DNA from: Dactylorhiza incarnata
Taxonomy: Eukaryota; Streptophyta; Magnoliopsida; Asparagales; Orchidaceae
Direction of reading: 5' to 3'
NCBI GenBank assembly: GCA_033032865.1
Contig: JAWHQI010000028.1
Span: forward strand, 10,187,001 to 10,251,000
DNA length: 64,000 nucleotides
Both the position numbers and the translations under genes were made by a program. The notes beneath the pieces were generated by a model that ran no database searches, was not told the origin of the DNA, and saw only the letters and a program-made list of their open reading frames with translations. Positions 1-10,268 of this stretch are shown in pieces. The first letter of the stretch is position 1. Each line of letters opens with the position of its first letter.

Positions 1-534
1 TTTCATAAACCATGCTTGGGAGTTTTATATGGGTATATGACCTCTAAAGACCTCAAATCATTTCTGGGAATCTCATCATTGCATGAGTTGTCTTTGGTAA
101 AAATTCCAGACCAATTGGACATGCGCATGTTTGGGAAGTACCATATGCATGTAGGTGTAGTGTATGGGAAATGGTGTGCATATAACACCCAAGTTGAATT
201 TAGTGAAATTTGGAGTTCTACAACTCCAAATAAGATGAAATTTTGGACATGCATGATTCATGCCCCAACTCATCCCCTGCCAAAGTTTGGGACTTTTTGG
301 AAAACATTTTACCTATGTCTTAGAAAATCTGTATACTTTGTGACATAAAATTGTTGTGAACTTGGGAAATTCATTTAAGGAGTTCTACAACTCCCAACAT
401 GCTGAAATTTTGGGCATGCATGTGATCTGCCCTAATAGAACCTCTGCAAAACTTTGAGAATTTTCGGGGAACATTTTTCTAAAGTTCTTGTAGAAATTTA
501 ATAAACCATGCATGGTGTATATTATGGGTTATTT

Positions 535-1145
535 TGACTCAAATCACCCCAAATCTCCTTTGGTAGGCTAGTTATGTGAATAATGGTCTCTGGTTAAAAT
601 TTAAGGTCATTTGTACCTTTGCATGTTGGTGTATTCCACATGCATGTGTAAGTGAAATTTGGTGTGCATATATCATTACCAAGTAGCATTAGATTTACAT
701 GGGTAAATCAACTCAAATTGACCCAAATTTTGGGTAGCATGTTAATTAGATCAAATATACTCCATGGTTAAAATTTAAGGTCATTTCGACCTTTGCATGT
801 TGGTGTATTCCACATGCATGTGTAAGGGAAATTTGGTGTGCATATAGCATTACCAAGTAGCATTATAATTACATGGGTAAATCAACTCAAATTGACCCAA
901 ATTTCGGGTAGCATGTTAATTAGACCAAATATACTCCATGGTAAGAATTTAAGGCCATTTGGACCCTTGCATGTTGGTGTATTCCACATGCATGTGTAAG
1001 GGAAATTTGGTGTGCATATAGCATTACCATGTAACACTAGATTTACATAGGTAAATCATCTTATCTTACACCAAATTTTGGGTGGCATGATAATAAGACC
1101 ATGAATATGCCCTAGTTAATAGTTGAGCCCAATCGGACTCTTGTA
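535..1145 (+). repeat. 174-bp tandem repeat in element D, about three copies
   Basis: The word ttaagg(t/c)cattt recurs at 601, 775 and 949, a period of 174 bp. Each unit contains tgttggtgtattccacatgc and ends near a conserved actccatgg. Partial units flank the array on both sides. Units differ by a few substitutions only, so the array is fairly young or homogenised. Confidence 0.8.
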
Positions 1146-1424
1146 TAAAAATGAAATTCACATGCCAAAAATCTTGGTGATAAAAGGTGATCAATAAGGT
1201 TCTTAAGTAATACTGTTTTGAGATTTTAATGGTTTTCCCTTCGTCAACCTTCATGAGATTTAAAACATGCACCTAGAACCAAAGGACAATACTCTATGGA
1301 GAAAATCATCAAGCTTTGGGTTGATTGCCATAGAAAACTTGATTTCATATGATTTGGTCGCATAGACCCCAAGTGAGTATTTATAGTGTCAAAGCTTACT
1401 GAAATGACTTGGAAAGTTGTACGT

Positions 1425-2240
1425 AGACTTTTTATATCAGTATGAAGCTCTGGAAATTTTATTCGAATTAATCATTGAGTAAACTTCATACTTCCTTCAC
1501 AAAGTAGTATTTGGACATATAACTTGAGAAATTAACTTCCTGGATTACTGATGTTGGACTGTTATGAAATTTTGTATATGGTCTTTGTATGTCAGTATGA
1601 AGCTATGAAAATTTTATTAGAACTAATCTATGGGTAAACTTTATACTTCCATCTCAAAGTAACATTTGGATTTATAACTTGAGAAATTAATTCCCTGAAT
1701 TATTGATGCTGGATTGTTATGAAATTTTGTACAAGGTCTTTTCATATCAATATGAAGCTATGGAAATTTTATTAGAATTAATCTCAGAGTGAACTTCATA
1801 TTTCCTTCACAAAGTAGCATTTGGACTGACAACTTGATAAATTATTTCCCTGAATTACTGATACTGGATTGTTATGAAACTTTGTACAAGGTCTTTTTAT
1901 ATCAGTAAGAAGCTATGGAAATTTTATTAGATTTAATCTCTGGGTAAACTTCATACATCCTTCACAAAGTAGCATTTGGACTTATAACTTAAGAAATTAA
2001 TTCCATGAATTACTTATGCTGGATTGTTATGAAACTTTGTACAAGGTCTTTTTATATCAGTATAAAGCCATGAAAATTTTATTAGATTTAATCTCTGAGT
2101 ATACTTCATACTTCCTTCACAAAGTAGCATTTGGACTCATGATTTGAGAAATTCATTCCTTGAATTATTATTGCTGGAATATCATAGAAATTTGTACATA
2201 GACCCTTGACATTAATATGAATCTCTAGAACTAAAATGGT
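1425..2240 (+). repeat. 155-bp tandem repeat in element D, about six units
   Basis: The phrase (a/t)at(a/g)aagctatgg(aaattt) recurs at about 1439, 1594, 1749, 1904, 2059 and (diverged) 2214, a period of 155 bp. Each unit also has cttcacaaagtagcatttgg and a version of gctggattgttatgaa. The reverse complement of the same unit forms the larger array in element E at 53041-55420. Confidence 0.85.
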
Positions 2241-3084
2241 ATCATACTTAGTTAGGAATCATATAGTCAACCTGGTAGGACATGTGGTTTCACTTAAAGG
2301 CAAACCGGTCTGCATATAGTAAAAAATGAACTATGTGATTTAGACCACTCCTGTCCATCGCACAAAGAACTATTAACTCCATGATCATTATGAAGGCATA
2401 GATGTATTAAGGGATTAACCATTAGTCACATTTATTAGAGGAAAGGGGTTAGGGTGCGTTTAGTAAAACCATCAATTTGGGAATGGACAATGATATGATA
2501 GAGATGTGAGGAATGACCCATCAACAAGTATAAGTTTGATTGATGTATGAGTTGGGACCTTAAGTAGGTATGGAGTGATGACACGCAAAAATGTTCGGCC
2601 TCTAAGAAAGATAGGGTTCGATGTTCAATTGAACATCGACGCATGTCTGTCTGGTCTAATGTTACCCACCTTAGGATTCTAGGGTAACAAGAGAGGAGGC
2701 GGGAATAAAATGATGTGTAGCCACCAATAAGAGTAAATATCCTGGAAAGTGGGATTTGGATTTCAGGCCATTGTATTCCCTAGTACTGTCGCGAGACCTT
2801 CATCGGGTAGCCCTCAGGAATTACAGGATTAACCCTAGAATCTTCTAAGTTCAACTAAACCAAAGACAAGAGTAGTTTAAGTAGGGGAAACTTGGTAAGA
2901 TAGTTCCCTTCCAAAACAAGGGATGGATTTGCATAAGAAAGGTTGGGATAAGTCCTGCGAGCTGTAAGCTCGGAATTACATAAGGAAGGATGTGTTGAGT
3001 CCAGCGAGCGGTAGGATCGGTATTATATGCGGAGCACTGGTGGTCCGGTGAGCTGGAGACTCGGGAAATATAATTATGAGGTGT
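2241..3084 (+). other. Unique-looking part of element D, no gene
   Basis: No reading frame of note and no internal repeat. Much of it can be matched, reverse-complemented and diverged, to about 52100-52900 of element E, so it belongs to D and is not host sequence. Confidence 0.5.
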
Positions 3085-3400
3085 CCTTACCAGATAGTAC
3101 GTGGATACCCTATGTGTTCTTAGGGGCGTACGTAAGGTATAGGCTGGGAGGTGTCATACTAGCCTAGGAGTTGATGACCCAATCCACTGCCCCTATTTTC
3201 CTCAATGTGGTGTACCTGAGCGGAGACTTGAGAAGCGAGATAGAGGTGGTGCTTACCAAATAATACGTGGATACCCTGTGTGTTCTTAGGGGCGTACAAA
3301 AGGTCTAGGCTGGGAGATGTGTGACATAAGCCTAGAAATGGACATTCCCGGTCCACTGCCCTGTTTTCCTCAACCGGGTACCTGAGTTGACACACTCAAA
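3085..3400 (+). repeat. Two-copy direct repeat of about 166 bp in element D
   Basis: Units at 3085-3220 and 3251-3385 share tagtacgtggataccct, gtgttcttaggggcgtac and a conserved end (ggtacctgag). The second copy has small indels. Element E holds one recognisable counterpart near 51950-52080 on the minus strand. Confidence 0.75.
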
Positions 3401-4338
3401 TAGAGATAACTAAAAAGGTCTGTATGTACAAAGTCGGGTGGGTGAGTTGCATCATTGCGTTGAACAACATAGCATATCATCATTGCATAAACAAGACCTC
3501 ATAGTATAAATTAGTATGGGCTCCTTTATGTGATGAGTTTACCTCAGTGTCAGATCCCTTAACTTATGTGTTTTGTTTGTACGCATATAAGTTAAGGTTA
3601 CTTTTATAGCCGCTCTTTTCACATGATGTTTCTCCCTTTTATATACTTTAGATATAGTTGCCATGGTTGATGTTTCTTATACTGTTACTAGAACCACGTG
3701 AACTAGTGTAGTATACTTTTGTCACACTTTTGTACATATGTCTTACTCCTAAAAATGTCTAGAGAAAAGTACATTATACATATATATACGTGTTAGCTAG
3801 ATCCATGTCACCTGTTTGCTTTTCAATTACCCCTTGTTGTCCTCCGCTTTTCCTCACGCCCGGTGCCTAGGAGTCACCGGGGGAGGGAATGGGGAATTTG
3901 GCATAGTCTTTTGACTAACGGTCAGTGGACCATATCATTTTAGGAGTGTTATGCCAGAGAAGCAGGACCCCATTCAGAAGACCAGGACAGGAGGACGGGA
4001 GGTCAGGAAGAAGCATTGCATCCAATAAGCCTTGTCGCAGTAGCAGCTACAGAGATGAGTGATTTTAAAGTGAGGATTTTGATGTACTAGGCATAAGCCC
4101 TTTTTACTTTTAGTACTTTCTCATCGTGGACAATTTTATTATGATATATATAATGTGACTTTGTGGTCTCGTTTCATTTATCGCTTCTATTACTTTGATA
4201 TGTGGTTGTCCTGGATGATGTTGATTAGCCGGCAGAATTGGCTTATTGTAGTGGCGACCATCCCATGAGGTGGTGCCACCGCAAGATGGCGGTTCTGGGT
4301 TGTAAGACCCGAGAATGAATGCAAAAAAGGGGTCTTAC

Positions 4339-4381
4339 ATCACCAACATTCAAATCTATTTTATCTAGATTTTCTTATAGT
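4339..4381. other. Short stretch between D and A; carries the left TSD of A
   Basis: These 43 bases lie between the end of D (4338) and the start of A (4382). The last five, atagt (4377-4381), are repeated at 21539-21543 as the TSD of A. This piece should be the minus-strand continuation of element C gag, whose larger part resumes at 21539. Confidence 0.6.
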
Positions 4382-4785
4382 TGTTAAATTTTTGAAGTGG
4401 AAGTGGAATGGTGCTGGGAGGTCTGCGGATTGTAGACCGCAGAGACCGCGCGGTCTGCGCTGGTTCTCTGGCTGGTTCTGTCTCAGCGGTTTGTTTGAGG
4501 AGGTCTGATCTGGGAGACCGTTATCTGTCCGGACGGCTTGTGCGGGTTGTTTTGGTGACTTGTTCAAGTCGGACAGATGTTCTTAGTCTGTCTTCTTTGG
4601 AATAAGACTGGACGGTCTTCTTGTTGAGACCACGGTGACCGAGCGGTTTGGTTATAACCGCAAGGTTTAATAAAGGAGCTGTGATCTATGCAGAGCTCAG
4701 GCGGTCTGCTTTGCGAGATCGCTCGCGATCTGATGGGCGGTTATTGTATCCCGGTTTGTGCGGTGATGACATCCGTCTACTCGCC

Positions 4786-4793
4786 TATAAATA
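4786..4793 (+). promoter_or_regulatory. TATA box of the element A 5' LTR
   Basis: tataaata in the context ctcgcctataaataagggtg, repeated at 20820 in the 3' LTR. Transcription would start about 30 bases downstream, ahead of palindrome P at 4926. Confidence 0.65.
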
Positions 4794-4925
4794 AGGGTGC
4801 AGAGACCGTCATTATTAACGAGAACTGTAAGAACCAAAGTTGGCTTGATTGTGCCAATATCACTTTGTGGTCATGCGGTCTGAGATTTTGTCTGACCGGT
4901 TTCTGTGTTCGCAGGTTAGCGGCTA

Positions 4926-7119
4926 TGTCACAACTCACATTTTCTCAGAATTTAAGAATATCAGAGTAAGAGAAAATACACGTCATGATGCCACGTCATA
5001 CAGGAGACAACTGTAGACGCTCAGGCAGGAACCTATTACTTAACTAAACAAACATGATTATATGATAAGTCATCATTTGAAATCATTTATTAAGGGTTTT
5101 GAGATAAGAACTGTGTCTCTCAGTTCGTGGATCAACTAGTCCACCGAGAAAGTATATATAATTGCAGCGGAAAGTACTTGATTTAGTTTACTTAAAGTCC
5201 TACTTGTATGCAAACGACGGAGCATGAAGTAAATGATATGCACATAACTAGGCGTACTGTAAGAGTAGAAAATACCTTTACGCGACTTTAAAGTTAAGGG
5301 TTTCAGTTAGAAAGAATGCAATGAGGATGAAGAAAAACCATTTTATAACTATAGTGCACCTAACATAAATCATTCCCAGAGGGTAAGATACACAAGATCT
5401 AAAAGTAGTGGCATAATCTGGCAAATAAACTATAAAGTATAAAAAGGGGCACAATGGGCGTCAACAACATGACACTAACCCATTGGCACCAACTAGTATG
5501 TCTGAGCACAAGAAGTGACTAAAAACAACTACCTCACAGCAGCGGGGTGAACAGCTACTAAAACTCTGATCTTCAGGCTACACCACTAGCCGTTACGGCT
5601 CTAAACCTGAGGCATTCAATAAAACAAAGAACGCCTCAGCAAGGAATTACAAGTGGCAGAAAACTAGCAGAAAAACAAGCAAGGCATAAGGGGTACCAAC
5701 CCAAGCCAAATTTACCGAAAGAGAGCTCTAAACAAAGAGTCAACAAGCATCAAGTGCACTAAATACCAAAAGAGGAACAACACGTTCATTTATTTAGTTT
5801 CATCAATTAAAGAGACTGATCAGCTCAAATAATATGGGAGCGGTTAACTACCTCCGCTACCCAAAGCCCAAAACCAGGTGGGGGTACCACTAGACCCAAC
5901 CACCCAAACACGACTACCGTGCAAGGCTATAACATTTCCCCCACTATCCCCCAAACACAACTACTGTGTAAGGCTAAAGACAGTAGTTCTTATTACTTTA
6001 ATTTTAATTATACACGGGACGCTGCTCGAAAGGATAATCACTGGAAGGCCCTAAGAAATAGGGTCAAGGCAAAGTACACAGTAGTTGTGTTTGGGGGACA
6101 GTGGGGGAAATATTATAGCCTTGCACGGTAGTCGTGTTTGGGTGGTTGGGTCTAGTGGTACCCCCACCTGGTTTTGGGCTTTGGGTAGCGGAGGTAGTTA
6201 ACCGCTCCCATATAATTTGAGCTGATCAGTCTCTTTAATTGATGAAACTAAATAAATGAACGTGTTGTTCCTCTTTTGGTATTTAGTGCACTTGATGCTT
6301 GTTGACTCTTTGTTTAGAGCTCTCTTTCGGTAAATTTGGCTTGGGTTGGTACCCCTTATGCCTTGCTTGTTTTTCTGCTAGTTTTCTGCCACTTGTAATT
6401 CGTTGCTGAGGCGTTCATTGTTTTATTGAATGCCTCAGGTTCAGAGCCGTAACGGCTAGTGGTGTAGCCTGAAGTTCAGAGTTTTAGTAGCTGTTCACCC
6501 CGCTGCTGTGAGGTAGTTGTTTTTAGTCACTTCTTGTGCTCAGACATACTAGTTGGTGCCAATGGGTTAGTGTCATGTTGTTGACGCCCATTGTGCCCCT
6601 TTTTATACTTTATAGTTTATTTGCCAGATTATGCCACTACTTTTAGATCTTGTGTATCTTACCCTCTGGGAATGATTTATGTTAGGTGCACTATAGTTAT
6701 AAAATGATTTTTCTTCATCCTCATTGCATTCTTTCTAACAGAAACCCTTAACTTTAAAGTCCCCTAAAGGTATTTTCTACTCTTACAGTACGCCTAGTTA
6801 TGTGCATATCATTTACTTCATGCTCCGTCGTTTGCATACATGTAGGACTTTAAGTAAACTAAATCAAGTACTTTCCGCTGCAATTATATATACTTTCTCG
6901 GTGGACTAGTTGATCCACGAACTGAGAGACACAGTTCTTATCTCAAAACCCCTAATTAATGATTTCAAATGATGACTTATCATATAATCATGTTTGTTTA
7001 GTTAAGTAATAGGTTCCCGCCTGAGCGTCTACAGTTGTCTCCCGTATGACGTGGCATCATGCCGTGTATTTTCTCTTACTCTGATATTCTTAAATTCGGA
7101 GAAAATGCGGGTTGTGACA
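4926..7119. mobile_element. Element P: giant palindrome, 1,045-bp inverted arms, 104-bp loop
   Basis: The left arm (4926-5970) and right arm (6075-7119) are equal in length and near-identical reverse complements, with only scattered mismatches. The loop is 5971-6074. The outer ends are tgtcacaac and gttgtgaca. The TSD ggcta is at 4921-4925 and 7120-7124; the uninterrupted site can be read in the 3' LTR of A near 20945-20965. TG...CA ends plus a 5-bp TSD are the mark of an LTR-retrotransposon integrase, and tgtcacaac/gttgtgaca resembles plant gypsy LTR ends. Yet the two arms are inverted, not direct. There is no coding capacity. It may be an aberrant palindromic cDNA or a foldback transposon. 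Confidence 0.85.
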
Positions 7120-7704
7120 GGCTAGCAGCTCGCGGTCAGCTTGTCTCCTTCTTCCATCTTTGAATAAACCAGTCCGGGCGGACTGTGTTTAGGTGTTCTT
7201 GGTTTGTGCAGCATACTCAATTGATCATGCGGTCTTAAGTGGCCAGGCGATCTTGAGTTGTGGTCTGTGGCAGGTAGCAGTTCTTTGTTCAGAGTTCGCA
7301 GGATCTTCTGAGAACAAGACCGCGCGGTCTGGGCGATCAAGAAGTGCGAATTGGTTGTTTTCAGCAGAGGAATGAAGTAGCAGGTCGGCGGTCTGTGGTT
7401 GCGGTCTGGCAGGTGCGGCTTGTGCTATGTTCGCGCGGTCTCAGGGGCTCTCGTCTGGCTTGTCTGTTCGTGCGGTCTGGCGGTCTCAAGTTGTCAGATC
7501 GCTGCAGCTTTGTGTTTTGTGCTTCTCTCCTCCATGATTCTTATGAATCATGTCTCGCCATGTATACCTCGCATTGTAAAGAGATAGTTAATACCATAGC
7601 AATATTCGGTCTTCTCATTGTCAATGTTGTGCTACACTTGTGAAAGGATTTGTGAAGTGTGTTCCGCATTTTTACTTCATCTCTGGACCTCAATTTTTTC
7701 AACA

Positions 7705-7716
7705 TGGTATCAAAGC
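7705..7716 (+). promoter_or_regulatory. Primer-binding site of element A
   Basis: tggtatcaaagc directly follows the 5' LTR. It is close to tggtatcagagc, the usual complement of plant initiator-Met tRNA. Confidence 0.85.
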
Positions 7717-7795
7717 AAGATTGCTGAGGTTGTGAGCAGAAATTGCTGATACTTCTCTCGGGTTTCTCAAGTGGTTAGCAATCAGTGGGATAGCA

Positions 7796-8602
7796 ATGGA
7801 AGGAGGATATGTTATAGGTCTCGGTATTGAGCTCCTTACGCAGTCTAACTTTAAGAAGTGGACGTCTTGCATGGAGAGCTATCTTCTTGGCGAGGATTTG
7901 TGGGAGGTTGTAGGAGGAGAAGCAAGACAAGCTATTGTTCCTGCTGAAGGGAATGCTGAGCTCATGAAGGCTTAGAGAAGAACGAATTCTAAGGTGGAGT
8001 TCACTCTCAAGAGAGCTATTATTCTGGAGTTGTTTGATCACATCACCGGGTTTGGATCAGCTGCTGAGATTTGAACAGCCTTGGATGGCTTGTTCAATAA
8101 GAAGAATGTAGCTAGGCTACAGTTCTTGGAAAATGAGTTGGTGAAAGCAACTCAGGGGGATTTGTCTATCTCAGCATTCTTCTTGAAGATGAAGAACCAC
8201 TGCGCAGAGATTTCATCTTCGGACCTGGATGAGCCTATCTCAGAAGCTAAGCTGAAGAGGCACATAATCCGCGGCTTACGGAGGGAGTATGTGGCCTTTG
8301 TTACTTCTGTTCAAGGCTAGGCCAATCAGCCTTCGTTGCTAGAGCTGGAGAACTTACTTGCTTTGCAGGAAAGTTTAGCTAAGTAAATGGCTGGGATGTT
8401 TGTCTCTGAGGGAGAAGGTGAGGTTCTCTTTTCTGGCAAGAAGAAGAGATGGGACAAGAAGAAGAAGACATCTGGAGATGATGGTCCATCTATTTCATAT
8501 CAGCAGGAGAGGAGCTATGCTCCTAAGCGTGATGGGAAGAAGCAGGAAGGACCTAGATGCTTCATGTGCAATAATCTTGGTCATTTCAAAAGGGACTGGT
8601 AG
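7796..8602 (+). pseudogene. gag: Element A gag, inactivated by stop codons
   Basis: The frame from ATG 7796 runs without an indel into the protease. It is broken by stops at 7973 (TAG), 8072 (TGA), 8318 (TAG), 8384 (TAA) and 8600 (TAG). The N-terminus (NFKKWTSCMESYLLGEDLW) is the usual copia gag opening. The central part (LKMKNHCAEISSS, LRREYVAFVTSVQG) fits the UBN2-type gag core. Near the end CFMCNNLGHFKRD is a CCHC zinc knuckle whose last cysteine is now Trp, next to the stop at 8600. By family comparison four stops sit where Trp or Cys-Trp is expected and one where Gln is expected, so they look like C-to-T decay. Gag forms the virus-like particle. Confidence 0.88.
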
Positions 8603-8686
8603 GTCAATTTTCAGCCAGGGCATGCTGCAGGGAAGGAGGAGGTTGGTTCTAATTCTGAAGGTAGTTGTGGTTGTGGAGGTGCATTC

Positions 8687-8895
8687 ATGATGGGCACGTG
8701 TGTTCGGGCTATGACTTCCATCAACTATCACGACGATTGGATAGTGGACTCTGGGTGTGGTCATCACCTCACCGGGGATGAGTCGAAGTTCTCCTCGTTG
8801 CAGACATATACAGGTAATGATGTTATCATTACGGCTGATGATACTGTTCATGCAGTTGAGAAGGAGGGTGTGATTTTATTGAACGATGATAGAGG
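8687..8895 (+). pseudogene. Element A protease, N-terminal part, cut by element B
   Basis: In the gag frame. WIVDSGCGHHLTGDESKF holds the DSG active-site motif of the copia aspartic protease that matures Gag-Pol. The frame reaches NDDRG at 8895, where B is inserted. It resumes after B at 17429 with RGTLTLKSDYHVPGMKKNL, so the protease and pre-integrase linker are continuous once B and one agagg copy are removed. Confidence 0.9.
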
Positions 8896-9189
8896 TGTTG
8901 GAGTTTGCTTTCCGCATCTCTTGGTTTGAGAATAACAAATACCATATTGTATTTGATCTAGTCTTTTGTGTGTTTATAGTGACCAGGTTGTACAGGTTCA
9001 ATGAGGAGACAAGTCCTCGTTCATGGGCATGATCCGAGAACGACAAGTCTCAGGTTGGATGAGTTTTGTCTGCTGATCTTAAAATGGCCATAACTTTCAA
9101 TCCAGGAAGAGTTACAGAACGTGCCACCCCATTTCGGAGATGAGAACGACTCAATCTACAGGCTGGAGCTAAATTTGAATATGGGAAAT

Positions 9190-9452
9190 TTCACTGTCGG
9201 AAAATTCCGACAGCCGCTGTCGCCCAGGCGACAATAGAGAAGTTACAACTACTTCCCTCCACGACAGCACGACGAAAGGAAGTTTTGAGCTGTCGGAATT
9301 CCGACAGCGATGTCGCCCAGGCGACAGCTCGACGGTTACATCAACTGCCCGCACGACGCCACTCCAGCGGCAGTTTAACGCTGTCGGAAATTTCCGACAG
9401 TCACTGTCGGAATTTCCGACAGTCACTGTCGGAATTTCCGACAGCGATTTTC
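9190..9452 (+). repeat. Short palindrome array in the B 5' LTR, ahead of the TATA box
   Basis: ctgtcggaatttccgacag-type perfect inverted repeats occur three times in tandem (9381-9445), separated by tca. Further copies lie at 9195-9215 and 9290-9306, with gtcgcccaggcgac at about 9217 and 9313. The 3' LTR has fewer units. Confidence 0.85.
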
Positions 9453-9460
9453 TATAAATT
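9453..9460 (+). promoter_or_regulatory. TATA box of the element B 5' LTR
   Basis: tataaatt directly after the palindrome array; the same site is at 16662 in the 3' LTR. Confidence 0.65.
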
Positions 9461-10221
9461 GACACCTTGTGTTCGTGCATTACAACCAATTCAGAATTTC
9501 AAGTCCCTTCCTGAGTGCATTCCATCCAGAGAGCTCCAGAACCTCATGAACACCCATTTATGCTGAGAAGGTTTGAAATTGAAGACGAGATCGGACGTGC
9601 TTCTACATCAAGGATCATCTCGAGGCTTCAACCTTCCTTTCAGAGATCTGAATTTCTAGGGAGTTCTTATTTTATCTTGTATTTTCATTTATATACATTT
9701 TACTTTGTATTGGTAGGGAAAATCGCTTCCTTGTGCGGAGCGTCTAAGTCCTTGCGTGGCTTAGGGGAAAATCGCTTCCTTGTGCGGAGCGTCCAAGTCC
9801 TTGCGTGGCTTGGTGGGAAATCGTGGCCTTGTGTGCTACGTCTAGATCTTGGGAAGATCTAGAGGATAGGCTTGTGCTTGGTCTAGGGAGAGACAAGTGA
9901 TAGCCTTCCGATCCTTGGGAGAAGGATTGGTAAACAAAAAGAAATTTACATTTGTACGCCTCCGATTTCTAGCGATATAGAAATCAAATTTATGTAAACA
10001 CTTTTTCATATAATATAATCATGTCTCTTTTGTGTTTACTTGATTTCTATCATTTGGCGTAATCTCTATTATATTGTGTTCTAAGTTTTCAATTCTAAAT
10101 CTAAATTGTTTATTTCAATCTCCTTCATTATAAAACAATTTAGTAATTATCTTGAAAATTATAGAAAGAATTTTATTCCCTTATTCACCCCCCCTCTGAG
10201 GGCGCCGTAAGATCCAACAAT

Positions 10222-10233
10222 TGGTATCAGAGC
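10222..10233 (+). promoter_or_regulatory. Primer-binding site of element B
   Basis: tggtatcagagc, complementary to the 3' end of plant initiator-Met tRNA, two bases after the LTR. Confidence 0.9.
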
Positions 10234-10268
10234 GAGGTTATTCCAAATCGGCTTAACAACCGGGAATA

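Larger units (their letters stand above)
1..4338 (+). mobile_element. Element D: 3' part of a very large non-coding LTR (window-truncated)
   Basis: No credible protein is encoded here. The right edge at 4338 is ggggtcttaca, ending in CA as an LTR does, and a palindromic tgtaagaccc/gggtcttaca lies just inside it (4301-4338). A second, diverged copy of the same family lies on the minus strand at about 50900-56650 (element E): 1-1100 matches 55570-56640, 1250-2230 matches 54500-55560 and 2640-4300 matches 50900-52300, all reverse-complemented. The left end is outside the window, so neither total length nor TSD can be set. I read it as one LTR of more than 4.3 kb, or a large non-autonomous element. 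The lineage is unknown; very long non-coding LTRs are typical of some plant gypsy groups. Confidence 0.6.
4382..7704 (+). repeat. 5' LTR of element A (split by P)
   Basis: Begins tgttaaatttttgaag and ends ttttttcaaca, matching the 3' LTR at 20416-21538. Removing P and one TSD copy leaves 1,124 bp against 1,123 bp for the 3' LTR. The U3 part is crowded with cggtct/agaccg and cgcgcg palindromes (4413-4760). A TATA box is at 4786 and a gaataaac polyadenylation-like word at 7163. Confidence 0.93.
8896..10219 (+). repeat. 5' LTR of element B
   Basis: 1,324 bp, tgttggag...gatccaaca. The promoter region holds ctgtcgg/ccgacag and tcgcccaggcga palindromes just before a TATA box at 9453. A 55-bp class direct repeat follows (ggggaaaatcgcttccttgtg at about 9717 and 9770). 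The 3' end, ccctctgagggcgccgtaag, is shared with K and L LTR ends. Confidence 0.93.

Noticed and set aside
4926..7119. MicroRNA precursor
   Set aside because: The 1,045-bp arms are far longer than a plant miRNA hairpin. A long hairpin source of siRNA is the better reading if it is transcribed.
7122..7643. Overlapping Cys/Arg/Ser-rich ORFs of 60-99 codons on both strands in the A LTR (also 20442-21478)
   Set aside because: They lie inside the LTRs of A, overlap in several frames, have no conserved domain, and arise from the cggtct-rich sequence.
7705..10233. tRNA-like sequence at the primer-binding sites
   Set aside because: Only 12-18 bases complementary to a tRNA 3' end follow each LTR; there is no cloverleaf, so these are not tRNA genes.
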